Below are positions 8,931-17,205 of a stretch of DNA of 64,000 nucleotides, one piece after another. Numbering within the stretch: position 1 is the stretch's first letter; every line of letters starts with the position of its first letter. This stretch comes from an uncultured Bradyrhizobium sp. Lineage in GTDB: Bacteria > Pseudomonadota > Alphaproteobacteria > Rhizobiales > Xanthobacteraceae. The DNA is taken from NCBI RefSeq assembly GCF_947648125.1, contig NZ_CANSMR010000013.1:62001-126000 (forward strand). Reading direction: 5' to 3'. The notes beneath the pieces are model-generated. The model did not search any database. It was given only the letters and a program-made list of their open reading frames with translations, and was not told the DNA's origin. The position numbers and the translations under genes were made by a program.

Positions 8931-10976
8931 CTATTTCGACCGAGCCACCGTGGTGCCGTCCCAATCCTCATCGGTGGGATTGGCGAGCTGATGCCTGCAT
9001 CGCGCGATCATCTGCGCCGAGGCCGCATCCGTGCCGCGAAGTTGCAAGGACCTCTCGAACGCCGCGATCGCCGCGGTGAAATCGCCGGCGCGCCAGGCCG
9101 CAAGCCCGGCCTCATAGGACGCGATCCAGTCGCGCGCGACGGCGCCCTCGTCGGCCATTGCGATCAATTCGTAGATTTCCAGCCCGCCGGCGCGGCCGTA
9201 GACGGCGAGCCGGTCGAGCTCGCGGACGACGATGCGGTCACCGGCCAGACGCCGCGTCTCCGGACCGATGATGATCGTCGATCCATAGACCTTGTTGGTG
9301 CCCTCAAGGCGGCTCGCGATGTTCACGGCGTCGCCGATCACGGTGTAGTTGAGCCGCACCTCCGAGCCGATATTGCCGACCAGCATGTCGCCGGAATTGA
9401 TGCCGATGCGGATCCTGACCGCCTCTCCCTTGTCGTCGGCGAGGCCGGCCTGCGCGACCGCGCGCTGGCAGGCGAGCGCCGCCCGGCAGCAATCCGCGGC
9501 ATGGTCCGGGTTGGCCGCAGGCGCGCCCCAGAACGCCATGACGGCGTCGCCAATGAACTTGTCGATCGTGCCACCCTCCTTCTGGATCGCCGCGGAGACG
9601 ATGTCGAAGTAGCGCGACAGCAAGGGGATGATGCGGTCGCCGAGCCGTTCCGACATGCCGGTGAACCCGGCAAGATCGATGAACATCACACTCATCGGCC
9701 GCACCGCGCCGCCGAGCCGCGCGCCGTTGCCGTCGCTGACCAGCCGCCGCACCAGATCGGCGGGAATGTATTTGCGGAACGCGGCGAGCCCCTGCGCCAT
9801 GTCGCCGATCGCGCCCGAGAGGTTCTCGAGCTCGGCAAGGCGCGACGGATGCCGCTCGACCTTGTCGAGGTCGAAGCGCTCGACATGCCTGATCTCGCCG
9901 ACCACCCTGATCAGGGGCGCCGCGATCAGGCGCTGCGCCAGCCAGGCCGACAACAGCCCGGCGCCCGCGATCAGCGCCGCGAGCCCGATCAGCAGGTTGC
10001 GGATCGTCATCCGCACCGGGCCGAGGAATTCGGCTTCCGGCACCACCGTCACTAGCGACCAGCCCGGGAACGAGATCGGCGTCAGCACCGCCTGATAGGC
10101 CTGCCCGTCCCGCGTCACCTGGGACCGGTACGCCTCGCCCTCGCCGGGATCGTAGGCCTTGCCGGCCTGCCTGATCGCGGCGACCGCAACCGGCAGCAGC
10201 GGGTGGTCGGTCTTCAGCGCATTCAACTCGTCGGCGTCAGCATCGGGAGACGCGATCACGCTGCCGTCGCGATCGAGCAGGAAGGCGCCCGCGGACTTGC
10301 CGACCGTGAGCTGCGAGAGGAAGTTCGACACCCGGGTCAATTCGATGATGATGGCGAGCACGCCGGTGCGCTCGCCGTCGACGTCGATCGGCACCGATAG
10401 CATCGCGGCCAGCCGCTCGCCGCGGGGCAGCGCCGTCAGCGTCGACCATTGCTGGTCGCGGGCTGCGATCGCATCGCGAAACCAGGGCTGCTCCGTGACC
10501 AGGTATTTGCTGTCCTCGACGGTGCTGCCCCTCGGCTTGATGTCGATGCCGGCATAGTCGTATTGATCGGCACGCAGCTTGCGGTCGGGCGAGATGGTCA
10601 GCATCTCGACGCCGGCATCGCCGAGCTTGTGGGCGCCAAAAAACGAGCCGTCCGGCCAGCCGAACGCGACCCACGAGATGGTCGGTTGCGACTGCAATTG
10701 CGACAGGAACACGAACTGCCGCTTGCGCGCGTCGCGGGCGTCCAGCACCTTCTCAATCAGCAGCGTCCGCACCGCCGTCATCGACGAGCGCGCTTCGGTC
10801 GTGATCGACTGCAGCTCGTCGCCGACCGCGGACACGATCTGGTCGTTGATGGTGTCGGCCAGCGTCTGGCTCACCCGTTGTGCGGTGCGCCACCACAACA
10901 GATGCACGCCGACGGCGCTGACCACGATCGAGGTCAGGACGAGGGCGGAGATGGCGCTGCGGATGCCGATACGCAT
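8931..10976 (-). CDS. Class III adenylate/guanylate cyclase with Cache and HAMP regions
   Basis: From the ATG at 10976 the product has about 681 residues. In order: an N-terminal membrane anchor (SAISALVLTSIVVSAVGVHL), a large extracytoplasmic Cache-like sensor ending near GWSLVTVVPEAEF, a second membrane segment, a HAMP-like linker (LAQRLIAAPLIRVVGEIRHVE), and a catalytic domain. That domain has the metal Asp in FIDLAGFTGMSERLG, then the KFIGDAVMAFWG segment and LNYTVIGDAVNIASRLEG. The Lys of the second and the Thr before VIGDAVN are the usual purine-selecting positions for ATP. It would make cAMP in response to an external small ligand. In-frame ATGs at 11021 and 11180 give longer forms. 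None has a strong ribosome-binding site, so the start is uncertain. Confidence 0.85.
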   Translation of the reverse strand: MRIGIRSAISALVLTSIVVSAVGVHLLWWRTAQRVSQTLADTINDQIVSAVGDELQSITTEARSSMTAVRTLLIEKVLDARDARKRQFVFLSQLQSQPTISWVAFGWPDGSFFGAHKLGDAGVEMLTISPDRKLRADQYDYAGIDIKPRGSTVEDSKYLVTEQPWFRDAIAARDQQWSTLTALPRGERLAAMLSVPIDVDGERTGVLAIIIELTRVSNFLSQLTVGKSAGAFLLDRDGSVIASPDADADELNALKTDHPLLPVAVAAIRQAGKAYDPGEGEAYRSQVTRDGQAYQAVLTPISFPGWSLVTVVPEAEFLGPVRMTIRNLLIGLAALIAGAGLLSAWLAQRLIAAPLIRVVGEIRHVERFDLDKVERHPSRLAELENLSGAIGDMAQGLAAFRKYIPADLVRRLVSDGNGARLGGAVRPMSVMFIDLAGFTGMSERLGDRIIPLLSRYFDIVSAAIQKEGGTIDKFIGDAVMAFWGAPAANPDHAADCCRAALACQRAVAQAGLADDKGEAVRIRIGINSGDMLVGNIGSEVRLNYTVIGDAVNIASRLEGTNKVYGSTIIIGPETRRLAGDRIVVRELDRLAVYGRAGGLEIYELIAMADEGAVARDWIASYEAGLAAWRAGDFTAAIAAFERSLQLRGTDAASAQMIARCRHQLANPTDEDWDGTTVARSK

Positions 10977-11166
10977 CGATGAGGTCCGGATCAGCGGTTG
11001 CTTTACCGCATTACGGAACATATCCGCGATTGTTTCGCCAGTTCGGGACGCAACGCAGCCCCCGGACACGGGCCTGTGACCATAGTTGAAGGCCTCAGTG
11101 ACGAAACTTCTGGATTGTTGGCAGCGTACACGCCAAGACAAGACAGCTATCTTCGAAGGTTCCTTG

Positions 11167-11898
11167 ATGCACGACGTCACGATCCCGGCCGCCTTGATCG
11201 CCGGTCTAGTCAGCTTCCTGTCGCCCTGCGTGCTGCCGCTGGTGCCGCCCTATCTGATCTACCTGACCGGTGCGACCATCGAGCAGGTCAACCAGGACGG
11301 CGCCACTGCGGCCTCCAAGCGCGCGGTGATGACGGCGGCGCTGATGTTCGTGCTCGGCTTCTCGACCGTGTTCGTGGCGCTCGGCGCCAGCGCCTCGATC
11401 GTCGGCGGGCTGGTGCGCGCCTGGTCGGCCGAGCTCTCGATCCTGGCCGGCATCGTCATCATCATCATGGGGCTGCACTTCCTCGGCATCACCCGGATCG
11501 GCCTGTTGATGCGCGAGGGGCGGCTGACCGCGCCCAAGCCGGTCGGGCTGTGGGGCGCCTATGTCATGGGGCTGGCGTTCGCCTTCGGCTGGACGCCCTG
11601 CATCGGACCGATCCTGGCCGCGATCCTCTCGATTGCGGCCGCGGAGGCCACGGTGACCAAGGGCGCCGGCCTGCTCGCGGTGTATTCGGCCGGGCTCGGC
11701 ATCCCCTTCCTGCTCGCCGCCTTCATGGTCAAGCAGTTCTCCTCGGTGTTCGCGCGGATGAAGCGCCATCTCGACACCGTCGAGCGCGTGATGGGCGTGC
11801 TGATGGTGGTCACCGGCATCGGCTTCCTGACTGGCGCGGTGTCCGGTGTCAGCGTCTGGCTGCTGGAAACCTTCCCGGCGCTGCAAAATATCGGCTAG
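11167..11898 (+). CDS. ccdA: Cytochrome c biogenesis/thiol-disulfide membrane protein, CcdA family
   Basis: This 243-residue protein has six predicted membrane segments and the two redox cysteines of the CcdA/DsbD-beta family, in VSFLSPCVLPLVPPYL (C21) and FGWTPCIGPIL (C135). It carries electrons from cytoplasmic thioredoxin across the inner membrane to periplasmic thiol proteins. The ATG at 11167 is preferred because GAAGG lies 8 bases upstream. A longer in-frame start at 11086 would add a non-conserved N-terminus. It is followed by DoxX and DUF255 genes on the same strand, so it may supply reductant to them and to the bufferin system beyond. Confidence 0.9.
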   Translation: MHDVTIPAALIAGLVSFLSPCVLPLVPPYLIYLTGATIEQVNQDGATAASKRAVMTAALMFVLGFSTVFVALGASASIVGGLVRAWSAELSILAGIVIIIMGLHFLGITRIGLLMREGRLTAPKPVGLWGAYVMGLAFAFGWTPCIGPILAAILSIAAAEATVTKGAGLLAVYSAGLGIPFLLAAFMVKQFSSVFARMKRHLDTVERVMGVLMVVTGIGFLTGAVSGVSVWLLETFPALQNIG

Positions 11899-12026
11899 CG
11901 CCCGTAACAAGCCCGCCTCCCCGGCGAAACTCCCACCATGACGCAGCCGTAGCTTCTGGCTCGTGCCTTTGCGTTCGCACCGGACACCGGCGCAGGCTGC
12001 GTGGCGGAATATTGGGAGGGTTTCGC

Positions 12027-12491
12027 ATGAATTTCATCGTCAACCTGCTGATTCTGCTGCCGGCGCGGATCGCCGCGCATTTTTCCTGGGCCGGGCCGCT
12101 GATCATGCGGATCATCGTTGGCTACACCTTCATGCTGGCCGGCTGGGGCAAGCTCACCAACCTCGCCCAGGTCACCGAGAACTTCGCCGGCTGGGGCATT
12201 CCGTTCCCGACCATCCTCACCCCCTTCGTGTCCGGCGTCGAATGCTTCGGCGGCGCGATGCTGATCCTCGGCCTGTTCACCCGCATCCCGGCTGCGATGC
12301 TCGCGGTGGTGATGATCGTCGCGATCAAGTCGGCCAAATGGGGCGACGTCGATTCGCTGGAGACGCTGCTCGGGTTCGAGGAAGCGACCTACTTCGCCGC
12401 CTTCATGTGGCTTGCGATCGCAGGTCCCGGCGCCGCCTCGCTGGACCGCCTGCTGGTCAACGCGACCGAGGGCCAGAAGGCGCCGACCTGA
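12027..12491 (+). CDS. DoxX family membrane protein
   Basis: The product has 154 residues and four membrane segments. It contains the DoxX-type stretches LIMRIIVGYTFMLAGWGKL and SGVECFGGAMLILGLFTRIPA. GGAGGG lies 6-11 bases upstream of the ATG. DoxX proteins often accompany DUF692/bufferin systems (BufD in published bufferin operons is a DoxX protein, from memory). This copy sits 2.7 kb upstream of the bufA genes, separated by the DUF255 gene, so a role in the same pathway is plausible but inferred. Confidence 0.85.
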   Translation: MNFIVNLLILLPARIAAHFSWAGPLIMRIIVGYTFMLAGWGKLTNLAQVTENFAGWGIPFPTILTPFVSGVECFGGAMLILGLFTRIPAAMLAVVMIVAIKSAKWGDVDSLETLLGFEEATYFAAFMWLAIAGPGAASLDRLLVNATEGQKAPT

Positions 12492-12588
12492 GATCAGCCC
12501 GGAAGGCCGGCTCACAATGCCGTGACATGGCGAGCCCCGATCCCGGCGGCCCCGTAGCTGAAACGACCCTCGCCTCCGGGAGCGCGCC

Positions 12589-14379
12589 ATGAGACTTGTC
12601 CGCAGCATCGCAATCCTCATGGCGTTGAGCGCACAGCCCTCACTTGCGGCGGACGCCCCGGCATGGAGCGACTGGAGCCACGATCTGTTCACGCGCGCCG
12701 CGACCGAGAAGCGGTTCGTCATCCTCGATCTCGAGGCGGCGTGGTGCCACTGGTGCCACGTGATGGAGAAGACGACCTACGCCGACCCCAAGGTACAGGA
12801 GCTGCTTGTGGCGAAGTATCTCCCGGTCCGCGTCGACCAGGACGCCAATCCGGATCTCTCGAGCCGCTACGGCGACTGGGGCTGGCCCGCGACCATCGTG
12901 TTCGCGCCCGACGGCAGCGAGATCGCCAAGATCAGGGGCTATATCGAGCCGGAGCGGATGCAGGCACTGCTCAAGGCCATCATCGACGATCCCTCGCCGG
13001 GCCCGTCGGTCGGCGAGGCGTTCGAGATCAAGCCCGCCACCTCGGCCTTTCTCGGCAAGGCGCAACGCACCGAGCTGACCAGGACGTTCGACGAATCCTA
13101 CGACGACAAGCTCGGCGGCTGGGGCGAGAACCAGAAATATATCGACGCCGACAGCCTCGACCTTGCGATCAGCCGAGCCGAAGCCGGCGACACCACGGCA
13201 ACGAGGCGCGCAAGGCAGACCCTCGATGCCGCGATCGCGCTGATCGATCCGGTGTGGGGCGGCGTGTTCCAGTATTCGGAAGGCGGCTCCTGGAGCCATC
13301 CGCATTTCGAGAAGATCATCTCGTTCCAGTCGCAATATCTGCGGCAGTACAGTCAGGCCTATGTGCAGTGGAAGGAGGCGAAATATCTCGCGGCCGCGCG
13401 CAACGTCGAACGTTACCTGACGGATTTCCTGCTGAGCCCCGACGGCGCCTTCTACGTCAGCCAAGACGCCGATCTCGATCACGAGGTCGACGGCCACGCT
13501 TATTATGGGCTTGATGATGCCGCGCGCCGCAAGCTCGGCCTGCCTCGCGTCGACAAGAACCTCTATGCGCGCGAGAACGGCTGGGCGATCTCCGGCCTCG
13601 TGGCCTATTACGACGCGAGCGCCGATCCGAAGGCGCTGGCGATCGCCGAGCGCGCCGCGAAATGGGTGCTCACCAATCGCGCGCTGCCGGACGGCGGCTT
13701 CCGCCATGGCGACAAGGATCGCGGCGGCCCCTTCCTCGGCGACACCGTCGCGATGGGACAGGCCCTGCTCGATCTCTACGCCGCGACCGGCAATCGCGAC
13801 TGGCTGATGTCGGCGGTGCGAGCCGGCGACTTCGCCGCGACGTTCCGCGACGAGGCCGGCGGCTTCTTCACCTCGAAGACGTCGGAAGGGCAGGCCGGCG
13901 TGTTCGCGAGGCCCGCCAAGCTGATCGACGACCAGATCCAGGTCGCGCGCTTCATGAACATGCTCAATCGCTATGTCGGCAGCGACGGCACCCGTGAACT
14001 GGCCGCGCATGCGATGCGCTATCTCGGTGCGGCTTCGAGCGAGATGCCGCGGCCGATGCCCGGCGTGCTGCTCGCCGACGAGGAACTGGCCACCGAGCCG
14101 ACGCATGTCACGATCGTCGGACACAAGGACGACGCTCGCGCGCAACGCCTGCATACGATCGCCCGCGCCCTGCCCGCCCGCTACAAGCGGCTCGAATGGC
14201 TCGACCTGCGCGAGGGCAAGCTGCCCAACCCGGACGTCGACTACCCCGACCTCGGCGAGCCCGCGGCCTTTGCCTGCAGCAACCGCATCTGCTCGTTCCC
14301 TGCGTTCAGCGCCGAGGAATTGCAGGCGAACGTGGCGCAGATGGCGAAGCTGAAGCCGGCGCGCGCGGCACAAAACTGA
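12589..14379 (+). CDS. Periplasmic thioredoxin-like DUF255 protein (YyaL/SPATA20-like)
   Basis: This is a 596-residue protein with a signal peptide (cleavage probably after PSLA, residue 20). The N-terminal thioredoxin-fold domain carries AAWCHWCHVME, with cysteines at 53 and 56, the hallmark CHWC of the DUF255 family. It is followed by a long alpha/alpha-barrel-like region containing GGFRHGDKDRGGPFLGD and a C-terminal domain. Most family members are cytoplasmic; the signal peptide here places this one in the periplasm. Together with CcdA and DoxX it forms a plus-strand thiol-redox group before the bufferin genes. The substrate is unknown. Confidence 0.85.
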   Translation: MRLVRSIAILMALSAQPSLAADAPAWSDWSHDLFTRAATEKRFVILDLEAAWCHWCHVMEKTTYADPKVQELLVAKYLPVRVDQDANPDLSSRYGDWGWPATIVFAPDGSEIAKIRGYIEPERMQALLKAIIDDPSPGPSVGEAFEIKPATSAFLGKAQRTELTRTFDESYDDKLGGWGENQKYIDADSLDLAISRAEAGDTTATRRARQTLDAAIALIDPVWGGVFQYSEGGSWSHPHFEKIISFQSQYLRQYSQAYVQWKEAKYLAAARNVERYLTDFLLSPDGAFYVSQDADLDHEVDGHAYYGLDDAARRKLGLPRVDKNLYARENGWAISGLVAYYDASADPKALAIAERAAKWVLTNRALPDGGFRHGDKDRGGPFLGDTVAMGQALLDLYAATGNRDWLMSAVRAGDFAATFRDEAGGFFTSKTSEGQAGVFARPAKLIDDQIQVARFMNMLNRYVGSDGTRELAAHAMRYLGAASSEMPRPMPGVLLADEELATEPTHVTIVGHKDDARAQRLHTIARALPARYKRLEWLDLREGKLPNPDVDYPDLGEPAAFACSNRICSFPAFSAEELQANVAQMAKLKPARAAQN

Positions 14380-14701
14380 TTAAAATGCAAACTGTGCAAC
14401 GCAGCAAACCGATCGGCTCGGCGCAATGAAATACTCTCCGGCCGACGGTGTTTGACATGGACCGGGCGTCAGACCCGGCCCAGACAAAATTTTCTTTTGA
14501 AGCGCTGTAACCAAATCGCCTGATACCCCGTAGCTGATCTTGGACGAGCACTCAAATCGCGGGAAGCACCGCGCCGCGGACGCCCCTGCGATCTGATTGT
14601 TCTCCGAATGTCCATCCGTTGTGCGGTCCGGGATCGAACGATCGAAGGATGCTCACGGCGCCATGTTTTTTTGCCTTCAAACAATCACCGAGGAGATCGT
14701 C
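14380..14701. other. Leader region upstream of the bufferin genes
   Basis: This 322-base stretch holds no gene that I can support. It contains a weak hairpin at about 14461-14483 (CCGGG...CCCGG) that may terminate the DUF255 transcript. It also holds an ECF-sigma-like promoter motif (listed) and a long leader of about 165 bases before bufA1. Confidence 0.7.
14507..14532 (+). promoter_or_regulatory. ECF-sigma-like promoter motif upstream of the first bufA
   Basis: GTAACC at 14507-14512 is followed after 16 bases by CGTAGC at 14529-14534. A near-identical arrangement occurs upstream of the second bufA. GTAACC is, from memory, the -35 element of Caulobacter SigF promoters, and SigF controls bufferin genes there. 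The -10-like part differs, so assignment to an ECF factor is inferred. Confidence 0.55.
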
Positions 14702-14965
14702 ATGAAGTTGAATTCGAAGTCCGGCGCAACGCTCGCCGTCGCTGCGGCCACCCTGTTCCTCGCCGGCTCGGTGGTTTCGACCACCTCGACGCCCGCGAAT
14801 GCCGCCATGGGCAAGTGCATGGCCGGCAACGCCTGCAAGGGCCAGAGCGCCTGCAAGGGCGGCGCCAATTCCTGCAAGGGCCTGAACGCCTGCAAGGGCA
14901 CCGGCTTCTCGCTGAGCTCGGAAAAGCAGTGCAACGCGATGGGCGGCAAGTTCGTCAAGGGCTGA
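14702..14965 (+). CDS. bufA: Bufferin-type RiPP precursor (BufA, DUF2282 family), first copy
   Basis: The 87-residue precursor has a Sec-type signal peptide (MKLNSKSGAT..., likely cleaved after ANA at residue 34) and a short Lys/Gly/Cys-rich core. The six core cysteines (C39, C45, C51, C58, C64, C77) are arranged as GKC, NACKGQSACKGG, SCKG, NACKG and QC. Bufferins are exported peptides whose cysteines are modified by a DUF692 enzyme so that they bind copper. GAGGAG lies upstream of the ATG. The second precursor gene (15151) has identical cysteine spacing. The gene is followed by a strong terminator hairpin, so it can be expressed well above the enzyme genes. Confidence 0.88.
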   Translation: MKLNSKSGATLAVAAATLFLAGSVVSTTSTPANAAMGKCMAGNACKGQSACKGGANSCKGLNACKGTGFSLSSEKQCNAMGGKFVKG

Positions 14966-14983
14966 TCGCATCGTCTCACGAGG

Positions 14984-15009
14984 GGCCCGGCGACGGCGCC
15001 GGGCCTTTT
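14984..15009 (+). terminator. Rho-independent terminator/attenuator after the first bufA
   Basis: A perfect 9-bp stem (GGCCCGGCG / CGCCGGGCC) with a 4-base loop is followed by TTTT. It lies 18 bases after the bufA stop and before the second promoter-like motif. Confidence 0.85.
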
Positions 15010-15043
15010 CACGCCAAGGCGTGGATAAATGATCCCGGCATGG

Positions 15044-15068
15044 GTAACCAAAGCCGACCAGATCCGTA
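15044..15068 (+). promoter_or_regulatory. ECF-sigma-like promoter motif upstream of the second bufA
   Basis: GTAACC at 15044-15049 is followed after 15 bases by CGTAGC at 15065-15070. The arrangement repeats the site before the first bufA, with a spacer one base shorter. Together with the terminator just before it, this suggests that the second precursor gene has its own start of transcription. Confidence 0.5.
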
Positions 15069-15150
15069 GCTATCTTTGGGTGCAGCCTTCGGCCAACTCA
15101 CACGGTTTGCAGGCGGCGCACCTTCAACCATCTTGCACAAGGAGACGCTC

Positions 15151-15408
15151 ATGAAGCTTACAACCAAGTCCGGTGCCACACTTGCCGCCGCCGCCGCCAC
15201 GCTTTTCCTGGCCGGAGCCGTGGTGTCGACGCAGTCCTACGCTGCGAGCGAAGGCAAATGCGTCGGCGCCAATGCCTGCAAGGGCCAGAGCGCCTGCAAG
15301 GGCGGCAATCACGCCTGCAAAGGTCAGAATGCCTGCAAGGGCCAGGGCTTTGCGCAGATGACGAAGGCCGACTGCACCGCGGCGAAGGGCAAGTTCAAGG
15401 CCGGGTGA
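15151..15408 (+). CDS. bufA: Bufferin-type RiPP precursor (BufA, DUF2282 family), second copy
   Basis: This 85-residue precursor has a signal peptide ending near SYAA (residue 32). Its core cysteines C37, C43, C49, C56, C62 and C75 are spaced 6-6-7-6-13, exactly as in the first copy. The block NACKGQSACKGG is shared. AAGGAG lies 8 bases upstream of the ATG. Other core positions vary (for example NHACKGQNACKGQG here), so the two copies look like diverged tandem duplicates that could differ in expression or metal preference. Confidence 0.88.
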   Translation: MKLTTKSGATLAAAAATLFLAGAVVSTQSYAASEGKCVGANACKGQSACKGGNHACKGQNACKGQGFAQMTKADCTAAKGKFKAG

Positions 15409-15426
15409 ACGGATCGGACCAAGCGG

Positions 15427-15452
15427 GGCCCGGTGTAGGCCGGGCCTCGTTT
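15427..15452 (+). terminator. Terminator/attenuator between the second bufA and bufB
   Basis: A 7-bp GC stem (GGCCCGG / CCGGGCC) with a 6-base loop is followed by TCGTTT. The T run is imperfect, so partial read-through into bufB is likely. This would give excess precursor over enzyme. Confidence 0.7.
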
Positions 15453-15511
15453 CCATGATAGTTTTTTGAAGTTGGGCGCCACGACCCTGGCGCCAGAAGC
15501 GCGGAGCCGCC

Positions 15512-16411
15512 ATGAACGTCGCGAGCCGATCACCGGACAAGTCGGTGCTCGCAGAGCGCCCGCTGCAATCAGCCAAGCCGCCGTTCCTCGGCTTCGGCCT
15601 CGGCCTGCGTGCCCAACACTACGACGAGATCCTGAACGGAAATCCGCCGATCGACTGGTTCGAGGTGATCAGCGAGAACTACATGCTGCCGGGCGGCCAG
15701 CCGCTGCGCATCCTCGACCGAATCTGCGCGCGCTATCCCGTGGTGATGCACGGCGTCTCGCTGTCGATCGCCTCCACCGCGCCGCCGAATTTCGACTATC
15801 TGCAAAGCCTGAAGGACCTCGCGGCGCGCGTGCAGCCTAAATGGGTGTCCGACCATCTGTGCTGGACCGGTGTGCACGGCAAGAACCTGCACGATCTGCT
15901 GCCGATCCCCTACACGCAGGAGGCGCTCGATCACGTCGTGAGCCGGGTGCAGCTGGTGCAGGATTTCCTCGGCCGCGCCATCGTGCTCGAGAATGTCTCG
16001 ACCTATGTGCAGTTCAACAATTCCGAGATGACGGAGTGGGAATTCCTCTCCGAACTGTCGCGCCGCTCCGGCTGTTGGCTGCTGTTCGACATCAACAATG
16101 TCTATGTCAGCGCTTTCAACCACGGCTACGATCCGATGGCCTTCCTCAACGGCATTCCAGCCGATCGCGTGGTGCAATTTCACATGGCAGGCCACAGCCA
16201 TATGGGCACCCACATCATCGACACGCACGACCATCCGGTGTGCGAGGATGTCTGGGACCTCTATGTCGCGGCGTTGAAACGGTTCGGACGCGTCTCGACC
16301 ATGATCGAGCGCGACGACAACATCCCGCCGCTCGACGAATTGCTGCGCGAGGTCGAGCGGACCCGCGAGATCGCCGGGCAGGTGCTACCCGCAGGCGCGC
16401 CGGCGGCATGA
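15512..16411 (+). CDS. bufB: MNIO-family (DUF692) RiPP-modifying enzyme BufB
   Basis: The 299-residue protein belongs to the multinuclear non-heme iron oxidative enzyme family (DUF692, also MbnB). Likely metal ligands are visible in order: H80 (VVMHGVSLS), D114/H115 (SDHLCW), E150 (LENVSTY), D183/N186 (FDINNVY), H214/H218 (FHMAGHSH), D227/H229 (DTHDH) and E256 (MIERDDN). Known members oxidise cysteines in precursor peptides to form heterocycles that bind copper. It directly follows two BufA genes and overlaps bufC by 4 bases (ATGA), which fixes its role with confidence. The enzyme should act in the cytoplasm before export of the peptide. Confidence 0.92.
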   Translation: MNVASRSPDKSVLAERPLQSAKPPFLGFGLGLRAQHYDEILNGNPPIDWFEVISENYMLPGGQPLRILDRICARYPVVMHGVSLSIASTAPPNFDYLQSLKDLAARVQPKWVSDHLCWTGVHGKNLHDLLPIPYTQEALDHVVSRVQLVQDFLGRAIVLENVSTYVQFNNSEMTEWEFLSELSRRSGCWLLFDINNVYVSAFNHGYDPMAFLNGIPADRVVQFHMAGHSHMGTHIIDTHDHPVCEDVWDLYVAALKRFGRVSTMIERDDNIPPLDELLREVERTREIAGQVLPAGAPAA

Positions 16412-17193
16412 GCGACTTCGCGCGCCAGCAGAGCGAGTTTCAGCACGCCATCCTCACCGGCGACGAGGGCATCTTGACCGAAATCCTCGACAGCCCCAAG
16501 GAGACGCGCGCGACGCTGTTCGGCGTCTATCGCCATGCCTACGGCTCGCGGCTGGTCGAGGCGATGCGCAACGACCACGAGCTGCTGCATCAATTTCTCG
16601 GCGACGAGATGTTCGACGAGATGGGCCATGCCTACGTCAAGGCACGGCCGTCCGAGCATCCGAACCTGCGCTGGTTCTCGCAGGGATTGCCGGATTTCCT
16701 GAAGGCCACCGCACCGTACAGCAACCATCCGGTGCTCGCCGACCTCGCCGCGCTGGAGAAGGCGCTCAACGACGCGTTCGACGCCGCCGAGGGCGCCGTG
16801 CTCGCGCTGGAGGCGATGGCCGGTTTCGCACCCGAGCAGTGGAACGATCTGGTGTTCCAGCCGCATCCGAGCGCTGCGAGGGTCGACCTGTCGACCAATG
16901 CGGCCGCAATCTGGATGGCATTGAAGAACGACGAGACGCCGCCCGAGGCGGAGGCGCTCGTCGAACCCGCCCGCCTCCTGATCTGGCGCCAGGACACCAC
17001 GCCGATGTTCCGCGAGCTGCCGACTGAGGAAGCGATGATGTGGGATGAAGCCTCTGATGGCGTTCCGTTCGGCGTGCTCTGCGAGATGCTCGCGACCTAT
17101 GATGATCCCGACAACGCCGCAGCGCGCGGCGCCGGCTATCTGCATGGCTGGATCACGGCGGGGCTTCTGACAGCGGCATCCATCCGCAAATAG
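16408..17193 (+). CDS. bufC: DUF2063 bufferin-associated protein BufC
   Basis: This 261-residue protein has the DUF2063 N-terminal domain (FARQQSEFQHAILTG, then VYRHAYGSRLVEAMRNDHELLHQFLGDEMF). DUF2063 proteins are the partner of DUF692 enzymes and are thought to bring the precursor to the enzyme. Its ATG overlaps the bufB stop (ATGA). It is followed 12 bases later by the creatininase-fold gene, so transcription and probably translation are linked. Confidence 0.9.
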   Translation: MSDFARQQSEFQHAILTGDEGILTEILDSPKETRATLFGVYRHAYGSRLVEAMRNDHELLHQFLGDEMFDEMGHAYVKARPSEHPNLRWFSQGLPDFLKATAPYSNHPVLADLAALEKALNDAFDAAEGAVLALEAMAGFAPEQWNDLVFQPHPSAARVDLSTNAAAIWMALKNDETPPEAEALVEPARLLIWRQDTTPMFRELPTEEAMMWDEASDGVPFGVLCEMLATYDDPDNAAARGAGYLHGWITAGLLTAASIRK

Positions 17194-17205
17194 AGGGCCC
17201 GCGGC

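Noticed and set aside
10998-12026. An upstream extension of the DoxX frame across ccdA
   Set aside because: The residues before MNFIVNLL are an out-of-frame translation of ccdA; a good ribosome-binding site precedes the ATG at 12027.
12640-14373. A 577-residue antisense frame over the DUF255 gene
   Set aside because: It mirrors the real gene and has no recognisable domain.
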